From contig DWXE01000001.1 in NCBI GenBank assembly GCA_019119355.1, forward strand, positions 62,001-126,000: a stretch of DNA of 64,000 nt, in the 5' to 3' direction. Made by a program: the position numbers and the translations under genes. Below, one piece after another: positions 36,531 through 46,072 of the stretch. The DNA comes from Candidatus Eisenbergiella merdigallinarum. Its GTDB lineage: Bacteria; Bacillota; Clostridia; Lachnospirales; Lachnospiraceae. The stretch's first letter is position 1; the number at the start of each line of letters is the position of its first letter. The notes beneath the pieces are model-generated. The model worked only from the letters and a program-made list of their open reading frames with translations, did not search any database and had not been told where the DNA came from.

Positions 36531-37616
36531 ATGGAGCTTCATATAGTCAGCATACCCGGCGACGGGATCGGCCCGGAGATCGTGGCCGAAGCGAAAAAGG
36601 TTTTGAATAAAGTGGCGGAAACATACGGCCATACCATCGAGTGGAAGGATATCCTGATGGGAGGCGCGTCCATCGACGTTCACGGCGTTCCCCTGACGGA
36701 GGAGGCGGTGGAGCAGGCGAAGGCGGCGGACGCCGTGCTGATGGGTTCCATCGGCGGGGACGCGGCCACCTCCCCCTGGTACCGCCTTCCCCCCGAAAAG
36801 CGGCCGGAGGCGGGGCTTCTGGCGATCCGCAAGGCCCTGAACCTGTTCGCTAACTTAAGGCCCGCCCTGCTGTATGAAGAGCTGGCGGCGGCCTGCCCCT
36901 TAAAGGAGGAGATCAGCCGCAGGGGCTTCGATCTGCTGATCATGCGCGAACTCACCGGCGGGCTGTACTTCGGGGAGAGAAGGACCACGGTGGAGGACGG
37001 CGTGCGCAGGGCGGTGGACACCCTGGTTTACAATGAAAACGAGATCCGCCGCATCGCGGTGAAGGGTTTCGAGATCGCCCGCAAGCGGAAAAAGAAGGTG
37101 ACCAGCGTGGACAAGGCCAACGTGCTGGATTCCTCCCGGCTCTGGAGATCCGTGGTGGAGGAAGTGGCGGCGCAGTATCCGGACGTGGAGCTGTCCCATA
37201 TGCTGGTGGACAACTGCGCCATGCAGCTGGTGAAGGATCCCGCCCAGTTCGACGTGATCCTGACGGAGAACATGTTCGGGGACATTTTGTCCGACGAGGC
37301 CAGCATGGTGACGGGTTCCATCGGGATGCTGCCCTCGGCCAGCCTAAACGATACGAAATTCGGGCTGTATGAGCCCAGCCACGGCAGCGCGCCGGACATC
37401 GCGGGCCAGGACATCGCGAACCCCATCGCCACGGTGCTCAGCGCCGCCATGATGCTGCGGTATTCCTTCGATCTGGACCGGGAAGCGGACGCTGTGGAAC
37501 GGGCGGTGAAAAAGGTGCTGCAGGACGGTTACCGGACGGCGGACATCTGGTCGGAAGGCTGCCGGAAGGTGGGCTGCAGGCAGATGGGAGATCTGCTGGC
37601 GGAGAGGATTTGCTGA
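36531..37616 (+). CDS. leuB: 3-isopropylmalate dehydrogenase
   Basis: Oxidises 3-isopropylmalate in leucine synthesis. The protein has 361 residues, the normal length. Signatures: [11 protein letters not shown] at the N-terminus, the substrate arginines in [13 protein letters not shown] and [20 protein letters not shown], the metal-binding aspartates in [16 protein letters not shown], and [21 protein letters not shown] precedes the ATG. leuA, leuC and leuD are not in the window, so the pathway is split. ilvD follows 72 bp later, consistent with shared branched-chain amino acid control. Confidence 0.96.
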   Translation: MELHIVSIPGDGIGPEIVAEAKKVLNKVAETYGHTIEWKDILMGGASIDVHGVPLTEEAVEQAKAADAVLMGSIGGDAATSPWYRLPPEKRPEAGLLAIRKALNLFANLRPALLYEELAAACPLKEEISRRGFDLLIMRELTGGLYFGERRTTVEDGVRRAVDTLVYNENEIRRIAVKGFEIARKRKKKVTSVDKANVLDSSRLWRSVVEEVAAQYPDVELSHMLVDNCAMQLVKDPAQFDVILTENMFGDILSDEASMVTGSIGMLPSASLNDTKFGLYEPSHGSAPDIAGQDIANPIATVLSAAMMLRYSFDLDREADAVERAVKKVLQDGYRTADIWSEGCRKVGCRQMGDLLAERIC

Positions 37617-37688
37617 CGCCGCAGTTCGCACTGACCCTTTCAGGAAGAATGCAAAGGCGCGAAGGCGCTTCGAAATGGAGGAGAAGAA

Positions 37689-39356
37689 ATGAGAAGTGAT
37701 AACGTGACAAAAGGCGTACAGCAGGCGCCTCACAGAAGTCTGATGAACGCTCTCGGCATGACGGAGGAGGAGCGGAACCGGCCGCTGATCGGCATCGTCA
37801 GCTCCTATAACGAAATCGTTCCCGGGCACATGAACCTGGACAAGATCACGGAAGCCGTGAAGATGGGAGTCGCCATGGCGGGAGGGACGCCCGTGGTGTT
37901 TCCCGCCATCGCGGTCTGCGACGGAATCGCCATGGGGCATGTGGGGATGAAATATTCCCTGGTGACCAGGGATCTGATCTGCGACAGCACGGAGTGCATG
38001 GCCCTGGCCCACCAGTTCGACGGCCTGGTGTGCATTCCCAACTGCGACAAGAACGTCCCCGGCCTTCTGATGGCGGCGGCCCGCATCAACATCCCCACCA
38101 TTTTCGTTTCCGGCGGCCCCATGCTGGCCGGACGGGTGCACGGGCAGAAGAGAAGCCTGTCCTCCATGTTCGAGGCGGTGGGTTCCGTGGCCGCCGGCAC
38201 CATGTCCATGGAAGAGCTGGCGGAATATGAGGAGAAGGTATGCCCTACCTGCGGCTCCTGTTCCGGCATGTATACGGCCAATTCCATGAACTGCCTGACC
38301 GAAGCGCTGGGAATGGGCTTAAAGGGGAACGGGACGATCCCCGCGGTGTATTCCGAACGGATCCGACTGGCAAAGCATGCGGGCATGCAGGTGATGGAAC
38401 TGGTGAGAAAGAACATCCGCCCCCGGGATATCATGACCGAAGGCGCCTTCCTGAACGCCCTGACCATGGATATGGCCCTGGGCTGCTCCACCAACTCCAT
38501 GCTCCATCTGCCCGCCATCGCCCATGAAGCCGGCGTGGAGCTGAATATGGAGATCGCCAACGAGCTGTCCGAAAAGACGCCCAACCTGTGCCATCTGGCG
38601 CCGGCGGGCCCCACATACATCGAGGATTTGAACGAAGCCGGCGGCGTTTACGCGGTGATGAACGAGCTGAATAAGAAGGGGCTTTTGCGCACGGACCTGA
38701 TGACCGTCACGGGGAAGACGGTAGGGGAAAATATCGCAGGCTGCGTCAACCGGAATCCGGAAGTGATCCGTCCTGTGGAGAATCCCTATTCCCAGACCGG
38801 CGGCATCGCGGTGCTCAAGGGCAACCTGGCCCCCGATACGGCGGTGGTGAAGCGCAGCGCCGTTGTGCCCGAGATGATGGTGCACGAAGGGCCGGCGCGG
38901 GTATTCGACTGCGAGGAAGACGCCATCGCCGCCATCAAGGGCGGAAAGATCGTGAAGGGCGACGTGGTGGTGATCCGGTATGAAGGGCCCAAAGGCGGCC
39001 CCGGCATGCGGGAGATGCTCAATCCCACCTCCGCAATCGCCGGCATGGGGCTGGGATCCAGCGTGGCCCTGATCACGGACGGCCGGTTTTCCGGCGCCTC
39101 CAGGGGGGCTTCCATCGGACACGTTTCCCCGGAAGCGGCCGTGGGCGGCCCCATCGCCCTGGTGGAGGAAGGGGATATCATCAGCATCGACATTCCGGAG
39201 CATAAACTGGAAGTGAAGATTTCCGAAGAGGAGATGGAGGCCAGAAGGGCGAAATGGCAGCCCAGGGAGCCTCAGGTCACCACGGGCTATCTGGCCCGCT
39301 ACCGGGAGATGGTCACCAGCGGCAACCGCGGCGCGATCCTGGAGATCCGGAAATAA
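37689..39356 (+). CDS. ilvD: Dihydroxy-acid dehydratase
   Basis: Dehydrates 2,3-dihydroxy acids to the 2-keto acid precursors of valine and isoleucine. The protein has 555 residues. Iron-sulfur and metal ligands are seen in [12 protein letters not shown] and [19 protein letters not shown]. The conserved [19 protein letters not shown] motif is near the C-terminus. GGAGGAGAA precedes the ATG. It sits between leuB and ilvB, 26 bp before ilvB, in one likely operon. The Fe-S cluster is typically oxygen sensitive, in line with an anaerobe. Confidence 0.97.
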   Translation: MRSDNVTKGVQQAPHRSLMNALGMTEEERNRPLIGIVSSYNEIVPGHMNLDKITEAVKMGVAMAGGTPVVFPAIAVCDGIAMGHVGMKYSLVTRDLICDSTECMALAHQFDGLVCIPNCDKNVPGLLMAAARINIPTIFVSGGPMLAGRVHGQKRSLSSMFEAVGSVAAGTMSMEELAEYEEKVCPTCGSCSGMYTANSMNCLTEALGMGLKGNGTIPAVYSERIRLAKHAGMQVMELVRKNIRPRDIMTEGAFLNALTMDMALGCSTNSMLHLPAIAHEAGVELNMEIANELSEKTPNLCHLAPAGPTYIEDLNEAGGVYAVMNELNKKGLLRTDLMTVTGKTVGENIAGCVNRNPEVIRPVENPYSQTGGIAVLKGNLAPDTAVVKRSAVVPEMMVHEGPARVFDCEEDAIAAIKGGKIVKGDVVVIRYEGPKGGPGMREMLNPTSAIAGMGLGSSVALITDGRFSGASRGASIGHVSPEAAVGGPIALVEEGDIISIDIPEHKLEVKISEEEMEARRAKWQPREPQVTTGYLARYREMVTSGNRGAILEIRK

Positions 39357-39382
39357 AAGCACGATTTTGGGGGTAGATACAT

Positions 39383-41065
39383 ATGGTATTGACAGGTGCG
39401 GAAATCATCATCGAATGCCTGAAGGAACAGGGCGTGGATACCGTCTTCGGCTATCCCGGGGGCACGATTTTAAACGTCTACGACGCCCTTTACCGGCACA
39501 GGGATGAGATCTTTCATGTTTTGACTTCACACGAGCAGGGGGCAGCTCACGCGGCGGACGGCTATGCCCGGGCCACGGGAAAGGTGGGGGTCTGTATGGC
39601 CACCAGCGGCCCCGGCGCCACCAACCTGGTCACGGGCATCGCCACGGCCTATATGGACAGCGTGCCCATGGTGGCCATCACGGCCAACGTGAACCTTCCG
39701 CTTCTGGGGAAAGACACGTTCCAGGAGGTGGATATCGCCGGCGTGACCATGCCCATCACCAAGCACGGATACATCGTGAAGGATGTGAACATCCTGGCGT
39801 CCACCATCCGCAGGGCGTTCGAAATCGCGAAATCCGGTCGTCCGGGCCCGGTGCTGGTGGATGTGACGAAGGACGTGACGGCCGATACCTGCGAATTTTC
39901 GCCCATGGCTCCGGCGCCCGTCAGGCGGCGCAGCCGGTATACGAAAGACGACATCGACAGCGCCCTGGCGCTGATCGAGGGGGCGAAAAAGCCGTTTTTA
40001 TACGTGGGAGGCGGCGCGATCCTTTCGGAGGCCGCGGAGGAAGTGCGGGCCTTCGCTGAAAAGATCGACGCCCCGGTGTGCGATACGCTCATGGGGAAGG
40101 GCGTCTTCGACGGCTATGACCCGCTCTACACCGGCATGATCGGCATGCACGGGACGAAAGCGTCCAACCTCGGGGTGAGCCAGTGCGACCTGCTCATCGC
40201 CCTGGGCGCGCGGTTTTCCGACCGGGTGGTGGGAAATGCGGCGAAGTTCGCGTCCGGCGCGAAGGTGCTGCACATCGATATCGACGCGGCGGAGATCAAC
40301 AAAAATATCCATGCGGACGTTTCCGTGGTGGGGGATCTGAAGGAAGTCCTTCAGGAGCTCAACGCCCGGGTTTCACGGCAGAGCCATCCGGCGTGGACAG
40401 CCTGTGTGAAACAGCTGAAGGAAAAATATCCGCTCAAATATGACCCGTCGGAACTGAGCTGCCCTTATATCATGGAGGAGCTGGACCGGATCACGAAAGG
40501 GGAAGCCATCGTCACCACGGATGTGGGGCAGCATCAGATGTGGGCCGCCCAGTATTACCATTATACAAAGCCCCGCACCTTCCTTTCCTCCGGCGGGCTG
40601 GGGACCATGGGATACGGCCTGGGCGCCTGCATCGGGGCCAAAATGGGCCGGCCCGAAAAAATCTGCGTCAACATCGCCGGAGACGGGTGTTTCCGGATGA
40701 ACATGAACGAACTGGCTACCGCCAGCCGGTACGGGATCCCCATCATCGAGATCGTGATCAACAATCACGTGCTGGGCATGGTGCGGCAGTGGCAGACCCT
40801 GTTTTACGGGAAGCGCTACTCCCAGACCGTGCTGGAGGACAGCGTGGACTTCTGCAGGGTCGCGGAAGGGCTGGGCTGCCTGGCTATCCGGGTGACGAAA
40901 AAGGAAGAAGTCGCCCCGGCCATCGAAAAGGCCATCGCCTCGGGCCGTCCGACGCTCATCGACTGCATCATCCCTAAGGACGACAAGGTCTTTCCTATGG
41001 TGCCTGCGGGAGCCGCGCTGGACGAAGTGTTCGACGGAGACGATCTGAAAAATTCCGGAGGCTGA
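39383..41065 (+). CDS. ilvB: Acetolactate synthase, large (catalytic) subunit
   Basis: Thiamine-diphosphate and FAD enzyme that makes acetolactate or acetohydroxybutyrate for branched-chain amino acids. The protein has 560 residues with three domains. The N-terminal ThDP glutamate lies in LTSHEQGAAHAADG, the FAD domain is in the middle, and the ThDP motif begins at NIAGDGCFRMN and ends near NNHVLGMVRQWQ. The catabolic form usually lacks the FAD-type middle features, so the anabolic role is preferred. No small regulatory subunit gene (ilvN/ilvH) follows; serC and serA come next. Confidence 0.94.
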   Translation: MVLTGAEIIIECLKEQGVDTVFGYPGGTILNVYDALYRHRDEIFHVLTSHEQGAAHAADGYARATGKVGVCMATSGPGATNLVTGIATAYMDSVPMVAITANVNLPLLGKDTFQEVDIAGVTMPITKHGYIVKDVNILASTIRRAFEIAKSGRPGPVLVDVTKDVTADTCEFSPMAPAPVRRRSRYTKDDIDSALALIEGAKKPFLYVGGGAILSEAAEEVRAFAEKIDAPVCDTLMGKGVFDGYDPLYTGMIGMHGTKASNLGVSQCDLLIALGARFSDRVVGNAAKFASGAKVLHIDIDAAEINKNIHADVSVVGDLKEVLQELNARVSRQSHPAWTACVKQLKEKYPLKYDPSELSCPYIMEELDRITKGEAIVTTDVGQHQMWAAQYYHYTKPRTFLSSGGLGTMGYGLGACIGAKMGRPEKICVNIAGDGCFRMNMNELATASRYGIPIIEIVINNHVLGMVRQWQTLFYGKRYSQTVLEDSVDFCRVAEGLGCLAIRVTKKEEVAPAIEKAIASGRPTLIDCIIPKDDKVFPMVPAGAALDEVFDGDDLKNSGG

Positions 41066-41087
41066 AACCGATATTTTAACGTAGTAG

Positions 41088-41116
41088 TTGACTAAAGTGA
41101 CGAATGCAGGTACAAT
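41088..41116 (+). promoter_or_regulatory. Promoter of serC-serA
   Basis: TTGACT (41088-41093), 17 bases, TACAAT (41111-41116), 54 bp before serC. Confidence 0.7.
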
Positions 41117-41140
41117 AGTCCGAAAGGCAGTACCTGCATT
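41103..41140. promoter_or_regulatory. Inverted repeat across the serC promoter
   Basis: AATGCAGGTAC (41103-41113) and GTACCTGCATT (41130-41140) are perfect 11-base inverted arms separated by 16 bases. The left arm covers the -10 box and the right arm lies just after the expected start of transcription. It may be an operator or the terminator of ilvB. Confidence 0.6.
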
Positions 41141-41170
41141 TTATACAATCGCGAGTTGGGAGGAGAGAAG

Positions 41171-42253
41171 ATGTCCAGAGTATATAATTTTTCGGCGGGG
41201 CCGGCGGTGCTCCCGGAGGAAGTGCTGCGGGAGGCGGCGGAGGAGATGATGGATTACAGGGGCTGCGGCATGTCCGTGATGGAAATGAGCCATCGCTCCA
41301 AAGCCTTCGAAACCATCATCGGGGATGCCGAAGCCGATCTGCGCGCCCTGATGAACATCCCGGACAACTACCGGGTGCTCTTTTTGCAGGGCGGGGCCAG
41401 CCAGCAGTTCGCCATGGTGCCCATGAACCTGATGAAAAACCGAGTGGCGGACTATATCGTCACCGGCCAGTGGGCGAAGAAGGCGTGGAAGGAAGCGGCT
41501 CTGTACGGCAGCGCGAAGGCCATCGCTTCGTCGGAAGATCGGACCTTTTCCTATATTCCGGACTGTTCGGATCTCCCCGTGGACGAAGACGCGGACTATG
41601 TTTACATCTGCGAAAACAACACCATCTACGGGACGAAATTCAAAACCCTGCCGAATACGAAGGGAAAACCCCTGGTTTCGGACGTTTCCTCCTGCATCCT
41701 GTCGGAGCCGGTGGACGTGAGCCGTTACGGCCTGCTCTTCGCGGGGGCCCAGAAGAATATCGGCCCGGCGGGCGTGGTGATCGTCATCGCCCGGGAGGAT
41801 CTGATTTCCGAAGACGTATGGCCGGGCACGCCCACCATGCTGCGCTACAGCACTCACGTCGAGGCGAAATCCCTCTACAACACGCCGCCCGCTTACGGCA
41901 TCTACATCTGCGGGAAGGTGTTCCGCTGGGTTCAGAAGAAGGGCGGCCTTTCGGCCATGAAGGAATACAACGAAAGGAAGGCGGGCCTTCTGTACGATTA
42001 CCTGGACCGGAGCAGGATGTTCTCCGGCACGGTGAGAAAAGAGGACCGGTCGCTGATGAACGTGCCCTTCGTTACAGGAAGCGCGGATCTGGACGCGAAA
42101 TTCGTGGCGGAAGCCAAAGCGGCGGGCCTGGAGAACCTCAAGGGCCACAGGAGCGTGGGCGGCATGCGGGCCAGCATCTACAACGCCATGCCCATGGAAG
42201 GCGTGGAAAAGCTGGTGGAGTTTATGGAAACTTTCGAGAAGAACAATCTGTGA
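41171..42253 (+). CDS. serC: Phosphoserine aminotransferase
   Basis: PLP enzyme that turns 3-phosphohydroxypyruvate into phosphoserine. The protein has 360 residues, beginning MSRVYNFSAGPAVLPEEVLRE. The PLP-binding lysine lies in LLFAGAQKNIGPAG; FLQGGASQQFAMVP, SHRSKAF and HRSVGGMRASIYNAMP are family marks. The frame extends five codons upstream, but GGAGGAGAAG before ATG 41171 sets the start. serA follows after 12 bp. The pair supplies the first two steps of serine synthesis; serB is not in the window. Confidence 0.96.
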   Translation: MSRVYNFSAGPAVLPEEVLREAAEEMMDYRGCGMSVMEMSHRSKAFETIIGDAEADLRALMNIPDNYRVLFLQGGASQQFAMVPMNLMKNRVADYIVTGQWAKKAWKEAALYGSAKAIASSEDRTFSYIPDCSDLPVDEDADYVYICENNTIYGTKFKTLPNTKGKPLVSDVSSCILSEPVDVSRYGLLFAGAQKNIGPAGVVIVIAREDLISEDVWPGTPTMLRYSTHVEAKSLYNTPPAYGIYICGKVFRWVQKKGGLSAMKEYNERKAGLLYDYLDRSRMFSGTVRKEDRSLMNVPFVTGSADLDAKFVAEAKAAGLENLKGHRSVGGMRASIYNAMPMEGVEKLVEFMETFEKNNL

Positions 42254-42265
42254 GGGGTGAGGGCG

Positions 42266-43429
42266 ATGTTTCGTTATCTGTGTTTAAATCCCATTTCCCG
42301 GACGGGACTGGATTATTTTACCAAAGACTATGAAAAGACGGAGGAGCTGACGGAAGCGGACGGAGTCCTGGTCAGAAGCGCTTCCATGCACGGCCTGGAT
42401 CTGCCGGAGAACCTGCTGGCCATCGCCAGGGCGGGCGCCGGGGTGAACAACATCCCACTGGATCAGTGCGCGCAGAAGGGGATCGTGGTTTTCAACACCC
42501 CGGGAGCCAACGCCAACGGCGTCAAGGAGCTGGTGATCGCCGGCATGCTGCTGGCCAGCCGCGACGTGGTGGACGGGATCAACTGGGTGGAGGAAAACGC
42601 GAAGGATCCGGACATTTCCAAAACCGCGGAAAAGGAGAAGAAAAAATTCGGCGGGACGGAAGTGATGGGGAAGCGCCTGGGGATCATCGGCCTGGGGGCC
42701 ATCGGCGTGAAGGTGGCCAACGTGGCCAGGCACCTGGGAATGGAGGTGTGGGGCTACGACCCCTATGTGTCCGTGGATGCGGCCTGGAACTTAAGCCGGG
42801 ACGTCAAACACGTGCTCGACGCCGATGAAATCTACGAACACTGCGATTTCATCACCATCCACGTCCCGCTGATGGACGCCACGAAAGGGATGATCGGTTC
42901 CGAAGCCATTTCCCGGATGAAGGACGGGGTGATCCTCCTGAATTTCGCCAGGGATCTGCTGGTGGATGAACAGGCCGTGCTGGACGGGATCGAATCCGGA
43001 AAGATCAGAAGATATGTGACCGATTTCCCCAACCCCGTCACCGCGGGCAAGCCGGGATGCATCGTCATCCCGCACCTGGGCGCTTCCACGGAGGAATCCG
43101 AGGAGAACTGTGCGGTGATGGCGGTGAAGGAGCTCAAAGAATATCTGGAAAACGGCAACATTTCCCACAGCGTCAACTTCCCGGACTGCGACATGGGGAT
43201 CTGCAGCACCGCCAGCCGCGTGGTGATCTTCCATAAGAACATCGCCAATATGATCGCGAAATTCACCTCGGTCATGGGCTGGAACAATCTGAACATCGTG
43301 AACATGACCAACAAATCCAGAGGGGACGTGGCCTACACGATGATGGATCTGGAAAATACGGCCAACGAGAGCATCTTAAACCAGCTGAGGACTATCGACG
43401 GGGTATTCCGGGTCAGGGTGGTAAAATAA
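42266..43429 (+). CDS. serA: D-3-phosphoglycerate dehydrogenase
   Basis: First enzyme of serine synthesis. The protein has 387 residues, a short form without the intervening domain. It has the NAD-binding motif LGIIGLGAIGVKVANVA, the active-site region ARDLLVDEQAV, the catalytic His in CIVIPHLGASTEES, and a C-terminal ACT domain (NNLNIVNMTNKSRGDVAYTMMD pattern) that usually gives serine feedback. Start ATG 42266 is preferred to GTG 42257 because GAGGGG stands eight bases before it. A terminator follows. Confidence 0.95.
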   Translation: MFRYLCLNPISRTGLDYFTKDYEKTEELTEADGVLVRSASMHGLDLPENLLAIARAGAGVNNIPLDQCAQKGIVVFNTPGANANGVKELVIAGMLLASRDVVDGINWVEENAKDPDISKTAEKEKKKFGGTEVMGKRLGIIGLGAIGVKVANVARHLGMEVWGYDPYVSVDAAWNLSRDVKHVLDADEIYEHCDFITIHVPLMDATKGMIGSEAISRMKDGVILLNFARDLLVDEQAVLDGIESGKIRRYVTDFPNPVTAGKPGCIVIPHLGASTEESEENCAVMAVKELKEYLENGNISHSVNFPDCDMGICSTASRVVIFHKNIANMIAKFTSVMGWNNLNIVNMTNKSRGDVAYTMMDLENTANESILNQLRTIDGVFRVRVVK

Positions 43430-43478
43430 GGGGCCGTTCCGCCTGAAAACGGGATTCATACGCAATATGACACCGCAC

Positions 43479-43527
43479 GAGCGGCGTTCTTTTCCCTGCG
43501 GGGAGAACAGGATGCCGCTTTTTTTGT
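43479..43527 (+). terminator. Terminator after serA
   Basis: Outer AGCGGC/GCCGCT and inner GTTCT...AGAAC pairings with a CCCTGCGGGG tip, followed by seven T. Confidence 0.8.
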
Positions 43528-43549
43528 CCAAATTCAGGAATGATATAAT
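43521..43549 (+). promoter_or_regulatory. Possible promoter of the ABC exporter genes
   Basis: TATAAT (43544-43549) is a consensus -10; the -35 at 17 bases (TTTTTG) is weak and lies in the terminator tail. A second weak TATACT is near 43597. The AT-rich region starts here. Confidence 0.4.
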
Positions 43550-43605
43550 CTGAATGTTTATATTTCCTTATATTTTGTTAAAGTCCGTTCAGAATTATAC
43601 TGTCA

Positions 43606-43639
43606 GTAGAGTTAAAATCCCCATTTTATCCAACTCTAC
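43606..43639. repeat. Inverted repeat at the edge of the AT-rich patch
   Basis: GTAGAGTT (43606-43613) and AACTCTAC (43632-43639) enclose AAAAT-CCCC-ATTTT. It lies where the missing 5' part of the XRE gene would begin, and could mark a deletion or element junction. Confidence 0.45.
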
Positions 43640-43648
43640 CGCTGGCAG

Positions 43649-44626
43649 GTGTTCATTTTTATGCCAGATTTATCTTTGTTTATGCCTTTATGCACTCTTT
43701 TAGACGTTACTTTGAATGAGCTATTTGCGGGTGAGTGCATTGCAGAAGAAAAATTGAAAGAAAAAGCAGATGAGGTACTTATGGATGTGATTACAAATTG
43801 GTTAGGACACGATAAATGGGAATCAAAAGAAAGTGATACAACCCCCGAAAATGTTTTGGAAGTTGAAAATGTTTCAAAACTCTATGAAACGGAAAATAAT
43901 TCAGTATTAGCTGTAAATGATGTAAGCTTTCAGATACCACACGGTAGCTTTGTTGGAATTATGGGTGCTTCCGGTTGTGGGAAAACAACATTGCTCAATT
44001 TAATAGCCACAATAGACAAGCCCACAAATGGGACAATACGGATAAGCGGGCAGAATATAGTGGATATACCAGACGAAGCCACCGCAGAATTTCGCCGCAG
44101 ACATTTAGGCTTTGTTTTCCAGGAATACAATTTACTTGAAATTTTGACTATCTATGAAAATATTGCGCTTGCTTTGACAATGAAAGAGGTTTCCAAAGAA
44201 AGCATTCGTCCAACGATTCAAAATTTGTCTGAAAAGCTGGATATATCAGCAATATTGGATAAATTTCCATATGAGGTGTCAGGAGGGCAACGGCAACGCT
44301 GCGCCTGCGCTCGTGCTATTGTGGGAAATCCAGATATTATACTTGCGGACGAGCCTACCGGGGCATTAGATTCCCACGCTGCCAGACAGCTTTTAGACAC
44401 CCTTGCTATGCTTTGCAGAGAGTACAGCGCAACAATATTGATGGTCACACATGATGTTATGGCAGCCAGCTATTGTGACAGAATTTTGTTTATGAAAGAC
44501 GGCGAAATAAAAGCTGCCTTAAACCGGAAACAGGAAAACAAACAGACCTTTTTCGCAGACATTTTGAAGAAAATAGAATTGATAGAGGGAGAAAGCCATG
44601 ATGTATTTGAAGTTGTCAATCCGTAA
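43649..44626 (+). CDS. ABC transporter ATPase (MacB/BceA-like) carrying the C-terminal tail of an XRE regulator
   Basis: Up to 325 residues. Residues 1-40 (MPDLSLFMPLCTLLDVTLNEL pattern, then FAGECIAEEKL) look like the end of an XRE-family DNA-binding protein, whose helix-turn-helix is absent. A normal ABC domain starts near residue 70 (VLEVENVSKLYET): Walker A GASGCGKTT (106-114), signature VSGGQRQRC, Walker B IILADEPTGALDS. No ribosome binding site is clear at the first start codon (GTG 43649 or ATG 43661), so translation may begin inside, for example at Met-Asp-Val-Ile-Thr. It overlaps the permease gene by 29 bases. AT-rich and probably acquired. BceA-type exporters remove or resist peptides. 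Confidence 0.82.
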   Translation: MFIFMPDLSLFMPLCTLLDVTLNELFAGECIAEEKLKEKADEVLMDVITNWLGHDKWESKESDTTPENVLEVENVSKLYETENNSVLAVNDVSFQIPHGSFVGIMGASGCGKTTLLNLIATIDKPTNGTIRISGQNIVDIPDEATAEFRRRHLGFVFQEYNLLEILTIYENIALALTMKEVSKESIRPTIQNLSEKLDISAILDKFPYEVSGGQRQRCACARAIVGNPDIILADEPTGALDSHAARQLLDTLAMLCREYSATILMVTHDVMAASYCDRILFMKDGEIKAALNRKQENKQTFFADILKKIELIEGESHDVFEVVNP

Positions 44627-45920
44627 TGCCAAACGATCTTTTACAAATTATCTTTTATATGTTGTTACCATGGCCGTCCTTTTGGCGATTATAGAAGTAT
44701 CAAATTGTATAACTATTATAGGAGAAGCAGCCGGTTTTCAAGTGATTTCCCTGCCATTGCTGATAGCAGCCATTCAGATGGTTTTAGTTGGATATATAGA
44801 CACTTTCATGCTAAAGCAGCGGGCAAAAGAGTTTGCCAGTTATTTATTATTGGGTATGGGAAAAAAGAGATTAACCCAGTTGTTCCTATGCGAAGTTTTG
44901 TTGATTGGTTTTTGCTGCTATATAGCAGGAACAACAACAGGTTTTTCTATATATGGATTTTGGTATTTCCGTGATCCATTGCACGAAACGAAACATTGCG
45001 GATTCCTTTATGGAAAAAGTATGTTATATACGTTTCTATTTTTTTGCCTTATTGAAACAGTGTGTTCTTTTCGATTGAAGCAACGCCTGGACAAGCTGCA
45101 AATAAGGGAGCTGATGTATGAAAGAAACAACAATCAAGGCGTAAAAAATATAGAGAACTATAAAAAATGGGGCATTATTTTCTTTTCGTTTTTTGTGTGT
45201 TTCATCGGTTGTGTTTGTAGCATTGTTTTTTTGCCGGAAGTTTATATTGTTTATACCGTTTCTGCTACAGCAATCCCTTTGCTAATATCTGTTTTTGCTT
45301 TTTACAAATGGGTGTTTGGCTATTTATATGCTTACAGGCGAATGAAATCCGTTAAGATATATCAAAAAGACAGGCTATATATTGCGGCAAATGTTACATC
45401 AAATTTCAAAACGGCTGCCATGGTTAATGCTGTTTTTTGCATATGCTTTTTGTTTTCCGGGGCTTCTTTTGTAACTGGAATACTGATATTGCAGCCGGAA
45501 TTTCAGCTTTTTGATACGGCTATGCGCCAGTGGATGGGAACTTCACAAATAAGTATCTGTATCGTGTTTCTGATTATTTACTTTTCTATACTGTCTTTGC
45601 AGCAGATTATAGAGATTCGGCAAAATTCAAAAAGCAATCAGATAATGCGCTGTATGGGAAAAAGCGATAAGCAGATAACAAGACTTGTGAACCTGCAGAT
45701 AGCAATTAAATTGTCCTCTCCAATGATAATGGCTTTATTGATTATTTTATTCTGCATACCGTTACTGAATGGAAAAATGAACTTAATATTGCCCGTTTCT
45801 TTGAATAATATTTTGCTCAAATTAACTGGTGAGTTTGGGGCATGTATTGTAGTTTTTTATATTTGCTATTTTGGAATTGTTAGTGCTATGAGCAGACGTT
45901 ATATATACCCCACTGATTGA
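44598..45920 (+). CDS. FtsX-domain ABC permease (BceB-like, short form)
   Basis: The protein has 440 residues and about eight to ten membrane segments. It begins MMYLKLSIRNAKRSFTNYLLY and contains KEFASYLLLGMGKKRLTQLF, both like BceB/FtsX permeases. Those usually have about 650 residues with a large extracellular domain; here that domain is missing or very small. It overlaps the ATPase gene, so the two make one exporter. No histidine kinase or response regulator gene lies nearby. Base composition is much more AT-rich than the flanks. Substrate is unknown; a peptide antibiotic would be a guess. Confidence 0.8.
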   Translation: MMYLKLSIRNAKRSFTNYLLYVVTMAVLLAIIEVSNCITIIGEAAGFQVISLPLLIAAIQMVLVGYIDTFMLKQRAKEFASYLLLGMGKKRLTQLFLCEVLLIGFCCYIAGTTTGFSIYGFWYFRDPLHETKHCGFLYGKSMLYTFLFFCLIETVCSFRLKQRLDKLQIRELMYERNNNQGVKNIENYKKWGIIFFSFFVCFIGCVCSIVFLPEVYIVYTVSATAIPLLISVFAFYKWVFGYLYAYRRMKSVKIYQKDRLYIAANVTSNFKTAAMVNAVFCICFLFSGASFVTGILILQPEFQLFDTAMRQWMGTSQISICIVFLIIYFSILSLQQIIEIRQNSKSNQIMRCMGKSDKQITRLVNLQIAIKLSSPMIMALLIILFCIPLLNGKMNLILPVSLNNILLKLTGEFGACIVVFYICYFGIVSAMSRRYIYPTD

Positions 45921-45987
45921 AAGCTGATAAAGCGAACAGATTGTCAAAGTCATGCGCGTCATGTATGGCGGGCGGGATGTGGAGTGT

Positions 45988-46036
45988 AAAAAAGGGACTG
46001 CGAATAAATGATTTCTCATTTTTTCACAGCCCCTTT
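45988..46036 (-). terminator. Terminator of the 93-aa gene
   Basis: On the minus strand AAAGGGGCTG pairs with CAGTCCCTTT (one mismatch), with an inner AATGA-GAAA-TCATT stem, and ends in six T. Confidence 0.75.
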
Positions 46037-46072
46037 GTTCTGCCGTTGAAGCGCATCCCGGTGCAGGCGTTT

